A stretch of 22,999 nucleotides of DNA from a virus. Below are positions 12,495-19,548 of this stretch, one piece after another (positions within the stretch are counted from its first letter, which is position 1; the number at the start of each line of letters is the position of its first letter). The notes under the pieces are model-generated. The model was not told where the DNA came from. It did not search any database and saw nothing but the letters and a program-made list of their open reading frames with translations. The DNA lies in the IMG/VR virus record IMGVR_UViG_3300022884_000016, positions 1 to 22,999 of that record; one strand, written 5' to 3'. The translations under genes and the position numbers were made by a program.

Positions 12495-13205
12495 ATGAAT
12501 TTTATACTAAAGCACGACCTTCTTACTAAGATAAAGGCCCAAGAGCTTACAATCTTAACTGAGGACACTCAAAACCCCGCGCAAGAGTTGTTCACCTCAA
12601 TAGAGGCCGCGCAAAAGGAGTTAAAAAGCTATATTTCGCACCGTCATGACGTTGCTCTCGCTATGCCTTCGGTTTGGTATTACAACACCAACGAGCCCAG
12701 AGCTACGGGCGACCTTGTTGTCGTTTATACTGAAAACCCCTACAATGCCGCTACTACTTACGCCGTTGACGCCTTAGTAATTGAGCCAGAAACGGGCCGC
12801 GTGTACATGTCAATAAATAGCGGAAACGTGGGCAATGCCTTGTCTGAGGTTCTAAAGTGGGCCCCCTTGGGCTATAATTATAACTTTTATAGGAGCCTTT
12901 CAGACGATAACGAAGACCCTGTCACAACAACGACAAGTTGGTCGCCTGTTGGGTTAGACCCGCGAGACTCCTTACTTAAACGCATGTTAATTGATCTCAC
13001 TCTCTACGACCTACATGCGAGAATAAAGCCGCGCCAGATACCAGAGCACCGGATCCAATTGCGAGACGATACGATCAAACTATTAAGAGACGCGGCCGAC
13101 CCGCGCAAAAATATAACTCTCGATTTACCACTAATAGACCACGGCACAAAGTCGGGCGTTGACTTGACTTTCGGAGGTAATACAAAAACAACTCATAGTT
13201 ACTAA
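12495..13205 (+). CDS. Mu gp36-like (DUF1320) head protein with an inserted CBM5/12-like domain
   Basis: A 236-residue protein, longer than the roughly 140 residues usual for DUF1320. The N-terminus (about 1-60, ELTILTEDTQNPAQELF then QKELKSYISHRHDV) and C-terminus (about 155-215, RDSLLKRMLIDLTLYDLHAR and IPEHRIQLRDDTIKLL) match the two halves of the gp36 fold. Between them about 95 residues are inserted: YNAATTYAVDALVI, a GRVYMSIN strand and WAPLGYN resemble the YxxxxxYxxGDxVxYxGxxY...W pattern of CBM5/12-type carbohydrate-binding modules. gp36-like proteins sit at the head-tail junction. It precedes the portal gene. The carbohydrate-binding reading is inference; an unrelated beta-domain is possible. 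Confidence 0.75.
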   Translation: MNFILKHDLLTKIKAQELTILTEDTQNPAQELFTSIEAAQKELKSYISHRHDVALAMPSVWYYNTNEPRATGDLVVVYTENPYNAATTYAVDALVIEPETGRVYMSINSGNVGNALSEVLKWAPLGYNYNFYRSLSDDNEDPVTTTTSWSPVGLDPRDSLLKRMLIDLTLYDLHARIKPRQIPEHRIQLRDDTIKLLRDAADPRKNITLDLPLIDHGTKSGVDLTFGGNTKTTHSY

Positions 13206-13208
13206 GCC

Positions 13209-14495
13209 ATGAAAATACCATTTACAGACGTTAGCATTAATTTCGGCAAAGTCCAAAATAAAGACAGGAAACGCCGCGACATGTCCGACATTATCGAGAG
13301 AATTAAAAAAACTCAGTTAATTAGGGCCCGCGAAGACGTTAAGAAGTGGCGAGACGCTTTAAACCGTGCCGAGAGCCACCATTTGCCAGACCGAACCGAC
13401 TTAATACGGATATTTAAAGACATCACTCTTGACGCCCACCTCTCAAGTCTAATGACTACGATCATACTAAAAACGACCTCATCGCCTTTTTTTATAGAGG
13501 ACGAAAACGGCGAAATTGACGAAGATGCAACCGCCACTTTTAAAAAGAAATGGTTCAGAGACTTTACAAAGCACGTAGTCGAGGCCCCTTTATACGGCTT
13601 TTCTCTGGTGCAATTTGGCGATATAATGGGCTCGGCGTTTAAAAATACCGAGTTAGTGCCGCGCGAATACATAGTACCGGAAAAAAGAGCAGTAAAAAAG
13701 CATCTTTATCAGTCTGGGCAAGATCTTACCTACTTTGACGATAGGCCCTTCGATTTGTGGACTATCTTCATACATGATAAATACGATTTAGGTCTATTAA
13801 CTAAGGCCGCGCCTTTGGTTATATGGAAAAAAAACGTCCTCGGAGCGTGGAGTGAGGCGGCCGAGCTTTTCGGTATGCCTATTAGAGTAGGTAAAACGGA
13901 CATAAATAACCCGATCGCTTACAAAAACATGACCGACATGCTAGAGAATATGGGCTCGGCGGCTTGGGCGGTCATGGATTCAGACGATGAGATCGACCTC
14001 AAAGAGATCACAAAGTCAGATTATTACAATGTTTACGACCGCTTGATCGACCGCGTAAATTCAGAGCTTAGCAAATTAATTTTAGGCCAAACAATGTCAA
14101 GCGACAACGGGAGCTCTAAAAGTCAAGCCGAGGTGCATGAGAGAGTACTAGACGACTATATTAGCGCGAGCAAGATGCTAGTTGCTGACGTTGTTAACGA
14201 TCAATTAATTCCTTTAATGGTTCGCCATGGAATGATAAAAGAGGGCCTAAAATACAGGCAAGACAACGAAGAGAAAATAAATATAAAAGCCCGCTTTGAC
14301 ATGGTTAATTCCATGCAGAAATGGACGGGCGCAAAGGTTCCTATTGACTACATTGTCGAGACTTTCGGAATACCACTAGAAGAGGTCGAAGCCCTTACAA
14401 TCGAAACAACAGACCCAACAGACCCCGAAGAGATCGAGAGCGTAATGCCTACAATAAAAGACTTGTACAACGAGATAAACGGACACAGTCACTAA
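13209..14495 (+). CDS. Portal protein, Mu gp29-like (DUF935)
   Basis: A 428-residue protein with the DUF935 hallmarks. These are DITLDAHLSSLMTTIILKTT near residue 70, the block beginning VVEAPLYGFSLVQF near 122, DKYDLGLLTKAAPLVIWKKN near 200, and FGMPIRVGKTD. The C-terminal LGQTMSSDNGSSKSQAEVHE matches the region that in portals lines the channel loop. It forms the dodecameric ring at the capsid vertex through which DNA passes. It stands between the gp36-like and MuF-type genes as in Mu-type head clusters; its stop abuts the next ATG with no gap. Confidence 0.9.
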   Translation: MKIPFTDVSINFGKVQNKDRKRRDMSDIIERIKKTQLIRAREDVKKWRDALNRAESHHLPDRTDLIRIFKDITLDAHLSSLMTTIILKTTSSPFFIEDENGEIDEDATATFKKKWFRDFTKHVVEAPLYGFSLVQFGDIMGSAFKNTELVPREYIVPEKRAVKKHLYQSGQDLTYFDDRPFDLWTIFIHDKYDLGLLTKAAPLVIWKKNVLGAWSEAAELFGMPIRVGKTDINNPIAYKNMTDMLENMGSAAWAVMDSDDEIDLKEITKSDYYNVYDRLIDRVNSELSKLILGQTMSSDNGSSKSQAEVHERVLDDYISASKMLVADVVNDQLIPLMVRHGMIKEGLKYRQDNEEKINIKARFDMVNSMQKWTGAKVPIDYIVETFGIPLEEVEALTIETTDPTDPEEIESVMPTIKDLYNEINGHSH

Positions 14496-16046
14496 ATGCC
14501 GGATAAAATAACATACAACAGGCGGCAATTAAACAATCTTTTAAAAGGCGTTTTCGGTGGCTCTTTTACGCCCTCAAGCTTGCCTTTGGACTTGCACGAG
14601 GCTACTATAAAAACTTTAAGCGAGGGCGTTGCTCGTGGTTTTGGGTCTGGCAAGCTCACGAATGAAGTGAGCGAGCTTTTTGAGCACTTCGACCATAATG
14701 TCGCGGTTTTCTCAGCGGCAAAAACTCACCAACAAATTAACGACATGTCTCGCGCTCTTATAGACCCAAGTACGGGGCTAAAGAGATCGTTTTCGGAGTT
14801 CAAAGCTAGCGCAAACGAGGTTTTTGATCAATACAACTCTAATTGGTTACGTACTGAGTACCGAACGGCCGTAAATCAAGGTCTAGGGGCTAAGCAATGG
14901 ATTGAGTTTTCAAAAGATAAAGACTCTTTTCCTGTATTGAGGTATCAAACGGCAAACGATGAGCGAGTGAGAAAAGAACACTCGAGCTTAGATAATATCG
15001 TGAGACATATAGACGACCCCTTTTGGCTTAAATGGTTCCCTCCTAACGGTTGGAATTGCCGTTGTGATGTTACTCAGCACGAAGCTGACGAGTTAAAATT
15101 GACGAGCGACAAAGGGCTCGCCGGTATTCAAGACCCGAGCGCTCTATTTAAAGGAAACCCCGCTTTAGATAAGGTTATTTTTGACCCAGATCACCCCTAT
15201 ATTTCGAAAGTTGCCGAAAGGTTCCACGTTTTAAGGGCTAACAACTTTAATTTGCCTGTACCTCCTTTACCTAAGACGGCGAAAAAAGTTAGAAAAGCTA
15301 AAAAAACCATAGTTAAAAAAGATCCGGTAATAATCAAGCCGAAGCACTTGGAAATGGAGCCGGACGAGTTAAAAGACATTGCGGGTGTCAAGATGAGTAA
15401 GGAGTTTTGGCCTTTGTTTAAAGAAAAGGTGCCCATAGTGGTGGCGGCTAAGGGTAAGGGGTCGTTTCATAGAGCGGGCACCGTTCACATTGCCAACTCG
15501 AAGAGAAACCCGAAAGGGTCGCCTAGAATGAAGCAACTAATATCTCATGAATTCGGTCACGCTTTCCACTACCAACACAATATGTTAAGGCCTTATCAGA
15601 AAGTAGACGAAGACTTTGAGGAATTTTTCACACGACACCAAAAGGACACGTTCGGGCGAGGTCGAAGAGACAAGGCCGGCAAGGCTATAAGGTTAAAAAT
15701 AGACTCTTGGAATAAACGCCCTACAATGGAAGCTTTTAACTTGCATAATGCCGAGTTAAAAGAAGTCGCCGAGGCGGCGGGCTTAGATTTCTCGTCAGAA
15801 ATTTGCAATGAGATGATCTTGACTTGTGCCGACACGGTGGGCGCCATGACTATGGGCCGCCGTGGCTATGGTCATAGCGAAGCATATTACAAGAGAGCGG
15901 GCGGCTATGGCGGGCGGGTTGAGGTTTTTGCTCACATGTTTGAGGTAAATAATTATAGAGAAAACCCTTTTATAACGCATTTTTTTCCAGACTATGCCGC
16001 TGAGCTCGAGATATTATACAAAACTTTAACGGATAAAGTGAAATAA
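14496..16046 (+). CDS. MuF-type minor head protein fused to an HExxH metallopeptidase-like domain
   Basis: A 516-residue two-part protein. Residues 1 to about 245 are a MuF/SPP1 gp7-type minor capsid domain: EYRTAVNQG (121-129), DERVRKEHSSLD (155-166) and WFPPNGWNCRCDV (180-192) are its typical motifs. A Pro/Lys-rich linker (253-283, PVPPLPKTAKKVRKAKK...) follows. The C-terminal domain has HEFGH at 351-355, the gluzincin-type zinc and catalytic motif, and a downstream VEVFAHMFE (475-483) in which Glu476 is a candidate third zinc ligand. MuF proteins enter the capsid and in several phages carry C-terminal toxin or enzyme domains delivered with the DNA. The peptidase could act on host proteins after entry or on head proteins. 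The next small gene overlaps it by one base. Confidence 0.87.
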   Translation: MPDKITYNRRQLNNLLKGVFGGSFTPSSLPLDLHEATIKTLSEGVARGFGSGKLTNEVSELFEHFDHNVAVFSAAKTHQQINDMSRALIDPSTGLKRSFSEFKASANEVFDQYNSNWLRTEYRTAVNQGLGAKQWIEFSKDKDSFPVLRYQTANDERVRKEHSSLDNIVRHIDDPFWLKWFPPNGWNCRCDVTQHEADELKLTSDKGLAGIQDPSALFKGNPALDKVIFDPDHPYISKVAERFHVLRANNFNLPVPPLPKTAKKVRKAKKTIVKKDPVIIKPKHLEMEPDELKDIAGVKMSKEFWPLFKEKVPIVVAAKGKGSFHRAGTVHIANSKRNPKGSPRMKQLISHEFGHAFHYQHNMLRPYQKVDEDFEEFFTRHQKDTFGRGRRDKAGKAIRLKIDSWNKRPTMEAFNLHNAELKEVAEAAGLDFSSEICNEMILTCADTVGAMTMGRRGYGHSEAYYKRAGGYGGRVEVFAHMFEVNNYRENPFITHFFPDYAAELEILYKTLTDKVK

Positions 16047-16255
16047 TGACAAACAACAACGAATTAAATAAAGCCCTATTCGCTTACTTTGATAAGCACC
16101 CTAATGCCGAAAGCCCTCTCGATCACATTGCCTTTTTTGGGGTCGATGAGCTCTTGACTATAATGCAAAAGGCTAACGGGCGATTTATTAAATTTACCGA
16201 GGACAAAACCCAAGGGCAACAAGATAACGCTCCTATGACATTTAAATATGAGTAA
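16046..16255 (+). CDS. Small hypothetical protein, 69 aa, coupled to the MuF-peptidase gene
   Basis: Starts MTNNNELNKALFAYFDKHPN at the last base of the MuF stop (TAATG) and overlaps the next gene by eight bases. It is acidic and helical at the N-terminus (SPLDHIAFFGVDELLTIMQK) with a polar C-terminus. Toxin-like cargo genes are often followed by small immunity genes; tight coupling allows that reading but does not prove it. It may equally be a head accessory protein. No family is recognised. Confidence 0.6.
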   Translation: MTNNNELNKALFAYFDKHPNAESPLDHIAFFGVDELLTIMQKANGRFIKFTEDKTQGQQDNAPMTFKYE

Positions 16256-16682
16256 AAGAAGAGGCAAACAAATAGACTTTGATAAAATAAACCGAAATCT
16301 CGATAAAATGGCCGAGAGGTTGCCGAGAATTGCGGGCGTTTATATGCTTAACCATTCAAAAAAAGCCTTTAGAGAACAAGGCTTTACAGACAATGCGCTC
16401 AAGCCTTGGGCTAAGAGATCCACTAAGAACAGAGCCGACAAAAATACCAACAAATCGAGGGCTATTCTTATAGACTCGGGCAATTTAAAGCGATCTTTGA
16501 GAATAAGAAAGGCCAATTTTAGAGAGGTCATTGTCGGATCTTACGGCATGAGTTACGCCTCTAGGCACAACAGGGGCTTGAAAGGCATGCCAGAGCGTAA
16601 ATTTGTCGGGCGGTCTAAGGTCTTGAATGACAAAATAGAAAAGTTAGTGTTTAAAGAGTTTAAAAAAGCTATTGAGCCATGA
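16248..16682 (+). CDS. Virion morphogenesis protein, Mu gpG-like
   Basis: A 144-residue basic protein starting MSKRRGKQIDFDKINRNLDK. Mid-protein NTNKSRAILIDSGNLKRSLR (about 63-82) and the end block GMPERKFVGRSKVLNDKI match the gpG/phage_tail_S family, where the ...G-LR-SL and (M)P-R-FVG motifs are typical. These proteins complete the tail or head-tail junction. It overlaps the next gene by four bases (ATGA). The length is normal for the family. Confidence 0.82.
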   Translation: MSKRRGKQIDFDKINRNLDKMAERLPRIAGVYMLNHSKKAFREQGFTDNALKPWAKRSTKNRADKNTNKSRAILIDSGNLKRSLRIRKANFREVIVGSYGMSYASRHNRGLKGMPERKFVGRSKVLNDKIEKLVFKEFKKAIEP

Positions 16683-17170
16683 GTAAAATAATATTATACA
16701 ACAAGATAAAAGAACATATTAACGCGGTTGAGGGTTTCAAGTGCTTCGGCCTGTATAATGGGCAATTTGATCGCGAGATAGATGAGGACGTTTTGACCTA
16801 TCCGGCCGTTTTCGTTTCTTTTGGGTCTATAGAGTGGGCCAACGTCTTAGGGTCTGTTAAAAACTTGCAAGAGGGTTTAATCGAGGTAGAATTGCGCGTT
16901 GGGTTTAAGAGACTAGACAAAGACAACGAGGGCACTCTCTCAGAAATAGATAAGTTATTTGTGGCCCTCGAGGCTTTCGGAGACGATGAGTTCGACCCGC
17001 TTAGACGGGTTCGCGATACTCAAGACACTAACTACAACAACCTTGAAGAGTGGATCTTGACCTTTAGAACGATATTAAGAGACACGCAAGCCACAATGAC
17101 AGGCACCCAAACGCACACAATAACGAGTTTAGACGCCCGAACCGACTCGACTATCTCAACAGACGTTTGA
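16679..17170 (+). CDS. Neck/tail-completion-type protein (gp37/DUF1834-like, tentative)
   Basis: A 163-residue protein starting MSKIILYNKIKEHINAVEGF. Its central part (DEDVLTYPAVFVSFGSIEWA, then EGLIEVELRVGFKRLDKDNE) has the strand pattern of small head-to-tail joining proteins such as Mu gp37. The C-terminus is Thr-rich (TQATMTGTQTHTITSLDART). It follows the gpG-like gene with overlap, in the position where these genes occur in Mu-type clusters. Family assignment is by pattern and context; it could be another tail terminator. Confidence 0.6.
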   Translation: MSKIILYNKIKEHINAVEGFKCFGLYNGQFDREIDEDVLTYPAVFVSFGSIEWANVLGSVKNLQEGLIEVELRVGFKRLDKDNEGTLSEIDKLFVALEAFGDDEFDPLRRVRDTQDTNYNNLEEWILTFRTILRDTQATMTGTQTHTITSLDARTDSTISTDV

Positions 17171-17318
17171 CTCTATTTTTGTCGTATATTGCGCCCTTCA
17201 TGTATAGACTTTCCTAGCGTTTTGTGATGAGGACGTTTTGAATTTGATTAATTTTGGTTAATTAGTATAAAAAGGGCTTTTCAGTAGGCCCTTTTTATTT
17301 AAACGATAACTTTAGATC
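17171..17318. other. Intergenic region with TAATTTTG box and hairpin
   Basis: These 148 bases separate the neck gene from the membrane pair. They contain TAATTTTG (17249-17256), a match to the TAnnTTTG -7 element without a clear TTG upstream, and the terminator-type hairpin at 17269-17300. A 16-base stretch GATGAGGACGTTTTGA (17226-17241) repeats coding sequence at 16781-16796 in the neck gene. No gene is seen. Confidence 0.5.
17269..17300 (+). terminator. Rho-independent terminator before the membrane pair
   Basis: AAAAAGGGC (17269-17277) pairs perfectly with GCCCTTTTT (17288-17296) around a 10-base loop, and more T follows. The paired A tract makes it potentially bidirectional. It ends the terminase-to-neck transcript, or acts as a leader hairpin if transcription starts at the box at 17249. 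Confidence 0.75.
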
Positions 17319-17618
17319 ATGGATAAAAATAAAAACCCTTCTTTCTTACGTTGGACGCTCAAAAGCAAAACAAAGCGCGCGGGCCTTGCTTTTTTACTCC
17401 TGTTTTCTTTGCTCGGGCGTCTGTTTATGTACTCGGATCTTTTAAGCATACCGTGTGACGGTCAATTTCTTTGCGGGTTCTGGCGACATCTTGACGAGTT
17501 GCCTTTTTTCCTAATACTATCCTATGAGTTGGCGACAACGGTGCCCTTTGCCCTTGTTTTGCTCTCGTTTTGGGGCTTGTACAAGTCTAACGTCTTATTT
17601 AAGAAGCCTAAGCCATGA
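17319..17618 (+). CDS. Small membrane protein, 99 aa
   Basis: Starts MDKNKNPSFLRWTLKSKTKR: a basic start, then hydrophobic AGLAFLLLFSLLGRLF (21-36) and FFLILSYELATTVPFALVLL (63-82), likely two membrane spans. Cys46 and Cys52 lie in the loop between them. The C-terminus is basic. It overlaps the next gene by four bases (ATGA at 17615). Small membrane proteins in phage late regions may be holins, host-modifying proteins or cargo; nothing here decides. It has its own intergenic control region upstream. Confidence 0.65.
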   Translation: MDKNKNPSFLRWTLKSKTKRAGLAFLLLFSLLGRLFMYSDLLSIPCDGQFLCGFWRHLDELPFFLILSYELATTVPFALVLLSFWGLYKSNVLFKKPKP

Positions 17619-18121
17619 GAGGCGCGGGCGAGTTTATCACTAGAGCTTTAGAGGCCAACTTTGACGATCCTAGATTTATTTTTGCGGCCGTTTGTTTGGC
17701 TCTTGCCGGTGTTTTCAACGCATGGCTCGACCGTCTCGACAATGTCGGGGCCTTTTCGACCTCAATTTTTAAAGGTTGGCGGCGTGACTTCTGGCTTAAA
17801 CCAGAATCGGCAAATAGAAAATATAAAACGTACCCAACGGGCAAGCTTATAGTTTCGCATTACGACAAACAAAACCGCCCCATTTACAAGCCCGCTTTCA
17901 CCTTCTTAGGGCTGAGGTCTGACAAGTCGCTCGTTTTCCTTTCGGACGGTTGGCACCTTGTACAGTTTGGGCAATGGTCATTTGTGTGCTTTGCGGTTGT
18001 TTTTGCCTCTGGTCTAACCATGGGCAATTTGTGGTTTTGGGTTCTATGGACTTGTATGCGCGGGGTTTTGACGGGAACTTTTGCCGCCTTTTATGGCTCA
18101 GTATTTCGAGCCCGAGGCTGA
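17615..18121 (+). CDS. Membrane protein, 168 aa, partner of the 99-aa protein
   Basis: Starts MRGAGEFITRALEANFDDPR. Residues about 21-36 (FIFAAVCLALAGVFNA) and 123-165 are hydrophobic, the latter long enough for two spans (WSFVCFAVVFASGLTMGNL, then WFWVLWTCMRGVLTGTFAAF). Between them is a soluble domain with many Tyr/Lys/Asp residues (about 52-120) that faces one side of the membrane. It is coupled to the upstream membrane gene by a 4-base overlap, implying one complex. Its 3' end overlaps by 24 bases the 3' end of the minus-strand HTH gene. No family is recognised; holin or exclusion roles are possible. Confidence 0.65.
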   Translation: MRGAGEFITRALEANFDDPRFIFAAVCLALAGVFNAWLDRLDNVGAFSTSIFKGWRRDFWLKPESANRKYKTYPTGKLIVSHYDKQNRPIYKPAFTFLGLRSDKSLVFLSDGWHLVQFGQWSFVCFAVVFASGLTMGNLWFWVLWTCMRGVLTGTFAAFYGSVFRARG

Positions 18122-18286
18122 GCGCGAATTCAACGCCTTTTCAAAGTCGCCCCAAATAGTGCGTTCGCTCAAAAAAAGCTCGTCAGCTAGTTGACCGACC
18201 GCCCGCGATATTGAAACGGGCCGCTTGTTAACCTCTCTCAAAACATGTTCGGCCCTTTTATCGAGCTTGCCCTCTTTTCGTCTCAT
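18098..18286 (-). CDS. Small helix-turn-helix protein, 62 aa, opposite to the late genes
   Basis: Read leftward from the ATG at 18286 (MRRKEGKLDKRAEHVLREVN). Residues about 27-48 (SRAVGQLADELFLSERTIWG) form a clear helix-turn-helix: LADELFLSERTI is the recognition-type segment seen in small DNA-binding proteins of Bacteroidota phages. The rest is very basic. Its own promoter and an inverted repeat lie just upstream. It is the only minus-strand gene among the head genes and ends tail-to-tail with the membrane gene. It probably controls its own promoter or the divergent protease-capsid operon. Confidence 0.75.
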   Translation of the reverse strand: MRRKEGKLDKRAEHVLREVNKRPVSISRAVGQLADELFLSERTIWGDFEKALNSRSASGSKY

Positions 18287-18311
18287 TTACTGCAAAGATT
18301 GATCTATCTAT

Positions 18312-18341
18312 CAAAATTAAGGTAAATCAATAGACAAACAA
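18312..18341 (-). promoter_or_regulatory. Promoter of the HTH gene with overlapping inverted repeat
   Basis: On the minus strand TTG (18341-18339) is followed after 19 bases by TAATTTTG (18319-18312), a full Bacteroidota promoter. The ATG lies 26 bases beyond. TTGAT and ATCAA (18299-18314) form an inverted repeat over the -7 box and start site, and a further ATCAAT occurs at 18326-18331, so self-repression is plausible. Confidence 0.6.
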
Positions 18342-18356
18342 GCTTTCTTTGCATTT

Positions 18357-19511
18357 ATGGACTTGCAATATGTAGAAAATTTTACAGGTGGTACCGTTGT
18401 CATGCTAGTGTATGGTGAGATAGGAGGCGAGAAAGGCGTCAACGGTGCGCAATTTGCTCAAGTTATTCAATACTTGCAAGGCGATCCGGAGGTCTTAGAT
18501 ATAGAGGTGAGGGTAAACTCTCACGGTGGCGGCGTTCTTGACGCCCTCAATATATTCAACGCGATTAGAGGCTCAAAAAAACCATGTAGAACGATAATTG
18601 ACGGCATTGCCGCAAGTTCTGGCGGGTTGGTAGCTATGGCCGGACATACTCGAGCGATTAATGACTTTGGCCGCTTAATGGTACACGCTCCAAGCGTGCC
18701 AGACAAGGCAAAAGAGACTTTAAACGAAAACACCGTTAAAATGCTCGATCAATTTCAAGATTTGATTGCCGACTTATTGACGGCCAACTCGAAACACGAA
18801 AAGAGCGAAGTCGTGACCATGATAAACGGCGAAACATGGTTTAATGCAAATCAAGCCCTCGAGGCGGGTTTTGTTGACGAGGTTATCAATACAGGCCGAC
18901 AATTTGACGAGGTTTTCAACGGCCTCGACTTCGAAACTAGCGAGCTTAGCCTCGTTGTAAATAATTTTAATAGGAACCCTAAAAACATCATAAAGATGAA
19001 ACTAGTAAAAAATACGCTCGGGCTTGACGAGAACGTCAGCGAGCAAGTGGTAAATGAAACAATCGCAACGATTGTAAACGAGAAAGCCACGGCCGACAAG
19101 GCCCTCGAGACTGAGCAAAAATTGCACGGCGAAACGAAAACGGCACTAAAGACGGCAACGGATAAAGTGACTGAGATTAACAACTCGGCGGCGGTTTCTT
19201 TTGTTGAGAACGCTATAAAAGAGGGCAAATTTGCACCAGAGGCAAAAGAAGCGCTTATCTCTCAAGCTAAAAACGACCTAAAAGGGTTTAAAACTCTTTG
19301 TGAGTCTATGGCGACACCCGCGAAAAAAATCACGGATAAAATAGACACTAAAGGAGACGCTAAGGCGGGCGAAGTTGTCAACGGAAAGCTTGACGGTAAA
19401 ACTTTTAGAGAGCTTGAAAAGTCAAGTCCTCAAGTTATCGTTGACCTTTTGGCTAACGATCCAGAAAAGCACGCGGCTCTATTCGCTGCTCAGTACCCAA
19501 ACGCGAAATAA
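18357..19511 (+). CDS. ClpP-type prohead protease with C-terminal scaffold-like region
   Basis: A 384-residue protein. Residues 1 to about 190 are a phage ClpP-like serine protease: RVNSHGGG (52-59), GIAASSGG (83-90) with the nucleophile Ser87, and RLMVHAPS (106-113) with His110; NGETWFNANQALEAGFVDEV (157-176) is the conserved end block. From about 215 the protein is Ala/Lys/Glu-rich and helical, without fold signatures, as in capsid scaffolds. By family the protease matures the prohead by cutting scaffold and capsid proteins. The major capsid gene follows 37 bases downstream. An A-rich internal start at 18996 may also give free scaffold. The ATG at 18357 is preceded by TTTCTTTG, a near-match to a -7 box, so the leader may be very short or absent. 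Confidence 0.88.
   Translation: MDLQYVENFTGGTVVMLVYGEIGGEKGVNGAQFAQVIQYLQGDPEVLDIEVRVNSHGGGVLDALNIFNAIRGSKKPCRTIIDGIAASSGGLVAMAGHTRAINDFGRLMVHAPSVPDKAKETLNENTVKMLDQFQDLIADLLTANSKHEKSEVVTMINGETWFNANQALEAGFVDEVINTGRQFDEVFNGLDFETSELSLVVNNFNRNPKNIIKMKLVKNTLGLDENVSEQVVNETIATIVNEKATADKALETEQKLHGETKTALKTATDKVTEINNSAAVSFVENAIKEGKFAPEAKEALISQAKNDLKGFKTLCESMATPAKKITDKIDTKGDAKAGEVVNGKLDGKTFRELEKSSPQVIVDLLANDPEKHAALFAAQYPNAK
18996..19511 (+). CDS. Possible nested scaffold protein from an internal start in the protease gene
   Basis: An in-frame ATG at 18996 (residue 214 of the protease frame) follows AAAACATCATAAAGATG, a leader of the A-rich type used by other genes in the window. It would give a 171-residue protein starting MKLVKNTLGLDENVSEQVVN, all of it scaffold-like helix. 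In phages Mu and lambda, scaffold is made from an internal start within the protease gene, which is the precedent. Whether it is used here cannot be read from the sequence. Confidence 0.45.
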   Translation: MKLVKNTLGLDENVSEQVVNETIATIVNEKATADKALETEQKLHGETKTALKTATDKVTEINNSAAVSFVENAIKEGKFAPEAKEALISQAKNDLKGFKTLCESMATPAKKITDKIDTKGDAKAGEVVNGKLDGKTFRELEKSSPQVIVDLLANDPEKHAALFAAQYPNAK

Positions 19512-19548
19512 GGGCGCGAAAATTATTAAAAGAAAAAAAGACAAGAAA

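Noticed and set aside
19375-19548. Upstream extension of the major capsid frame
   Set aside because: It overlaps the protease gene out of frame and has no phage-like sequence; the ATG at 19549 has a proper A-rich leader.
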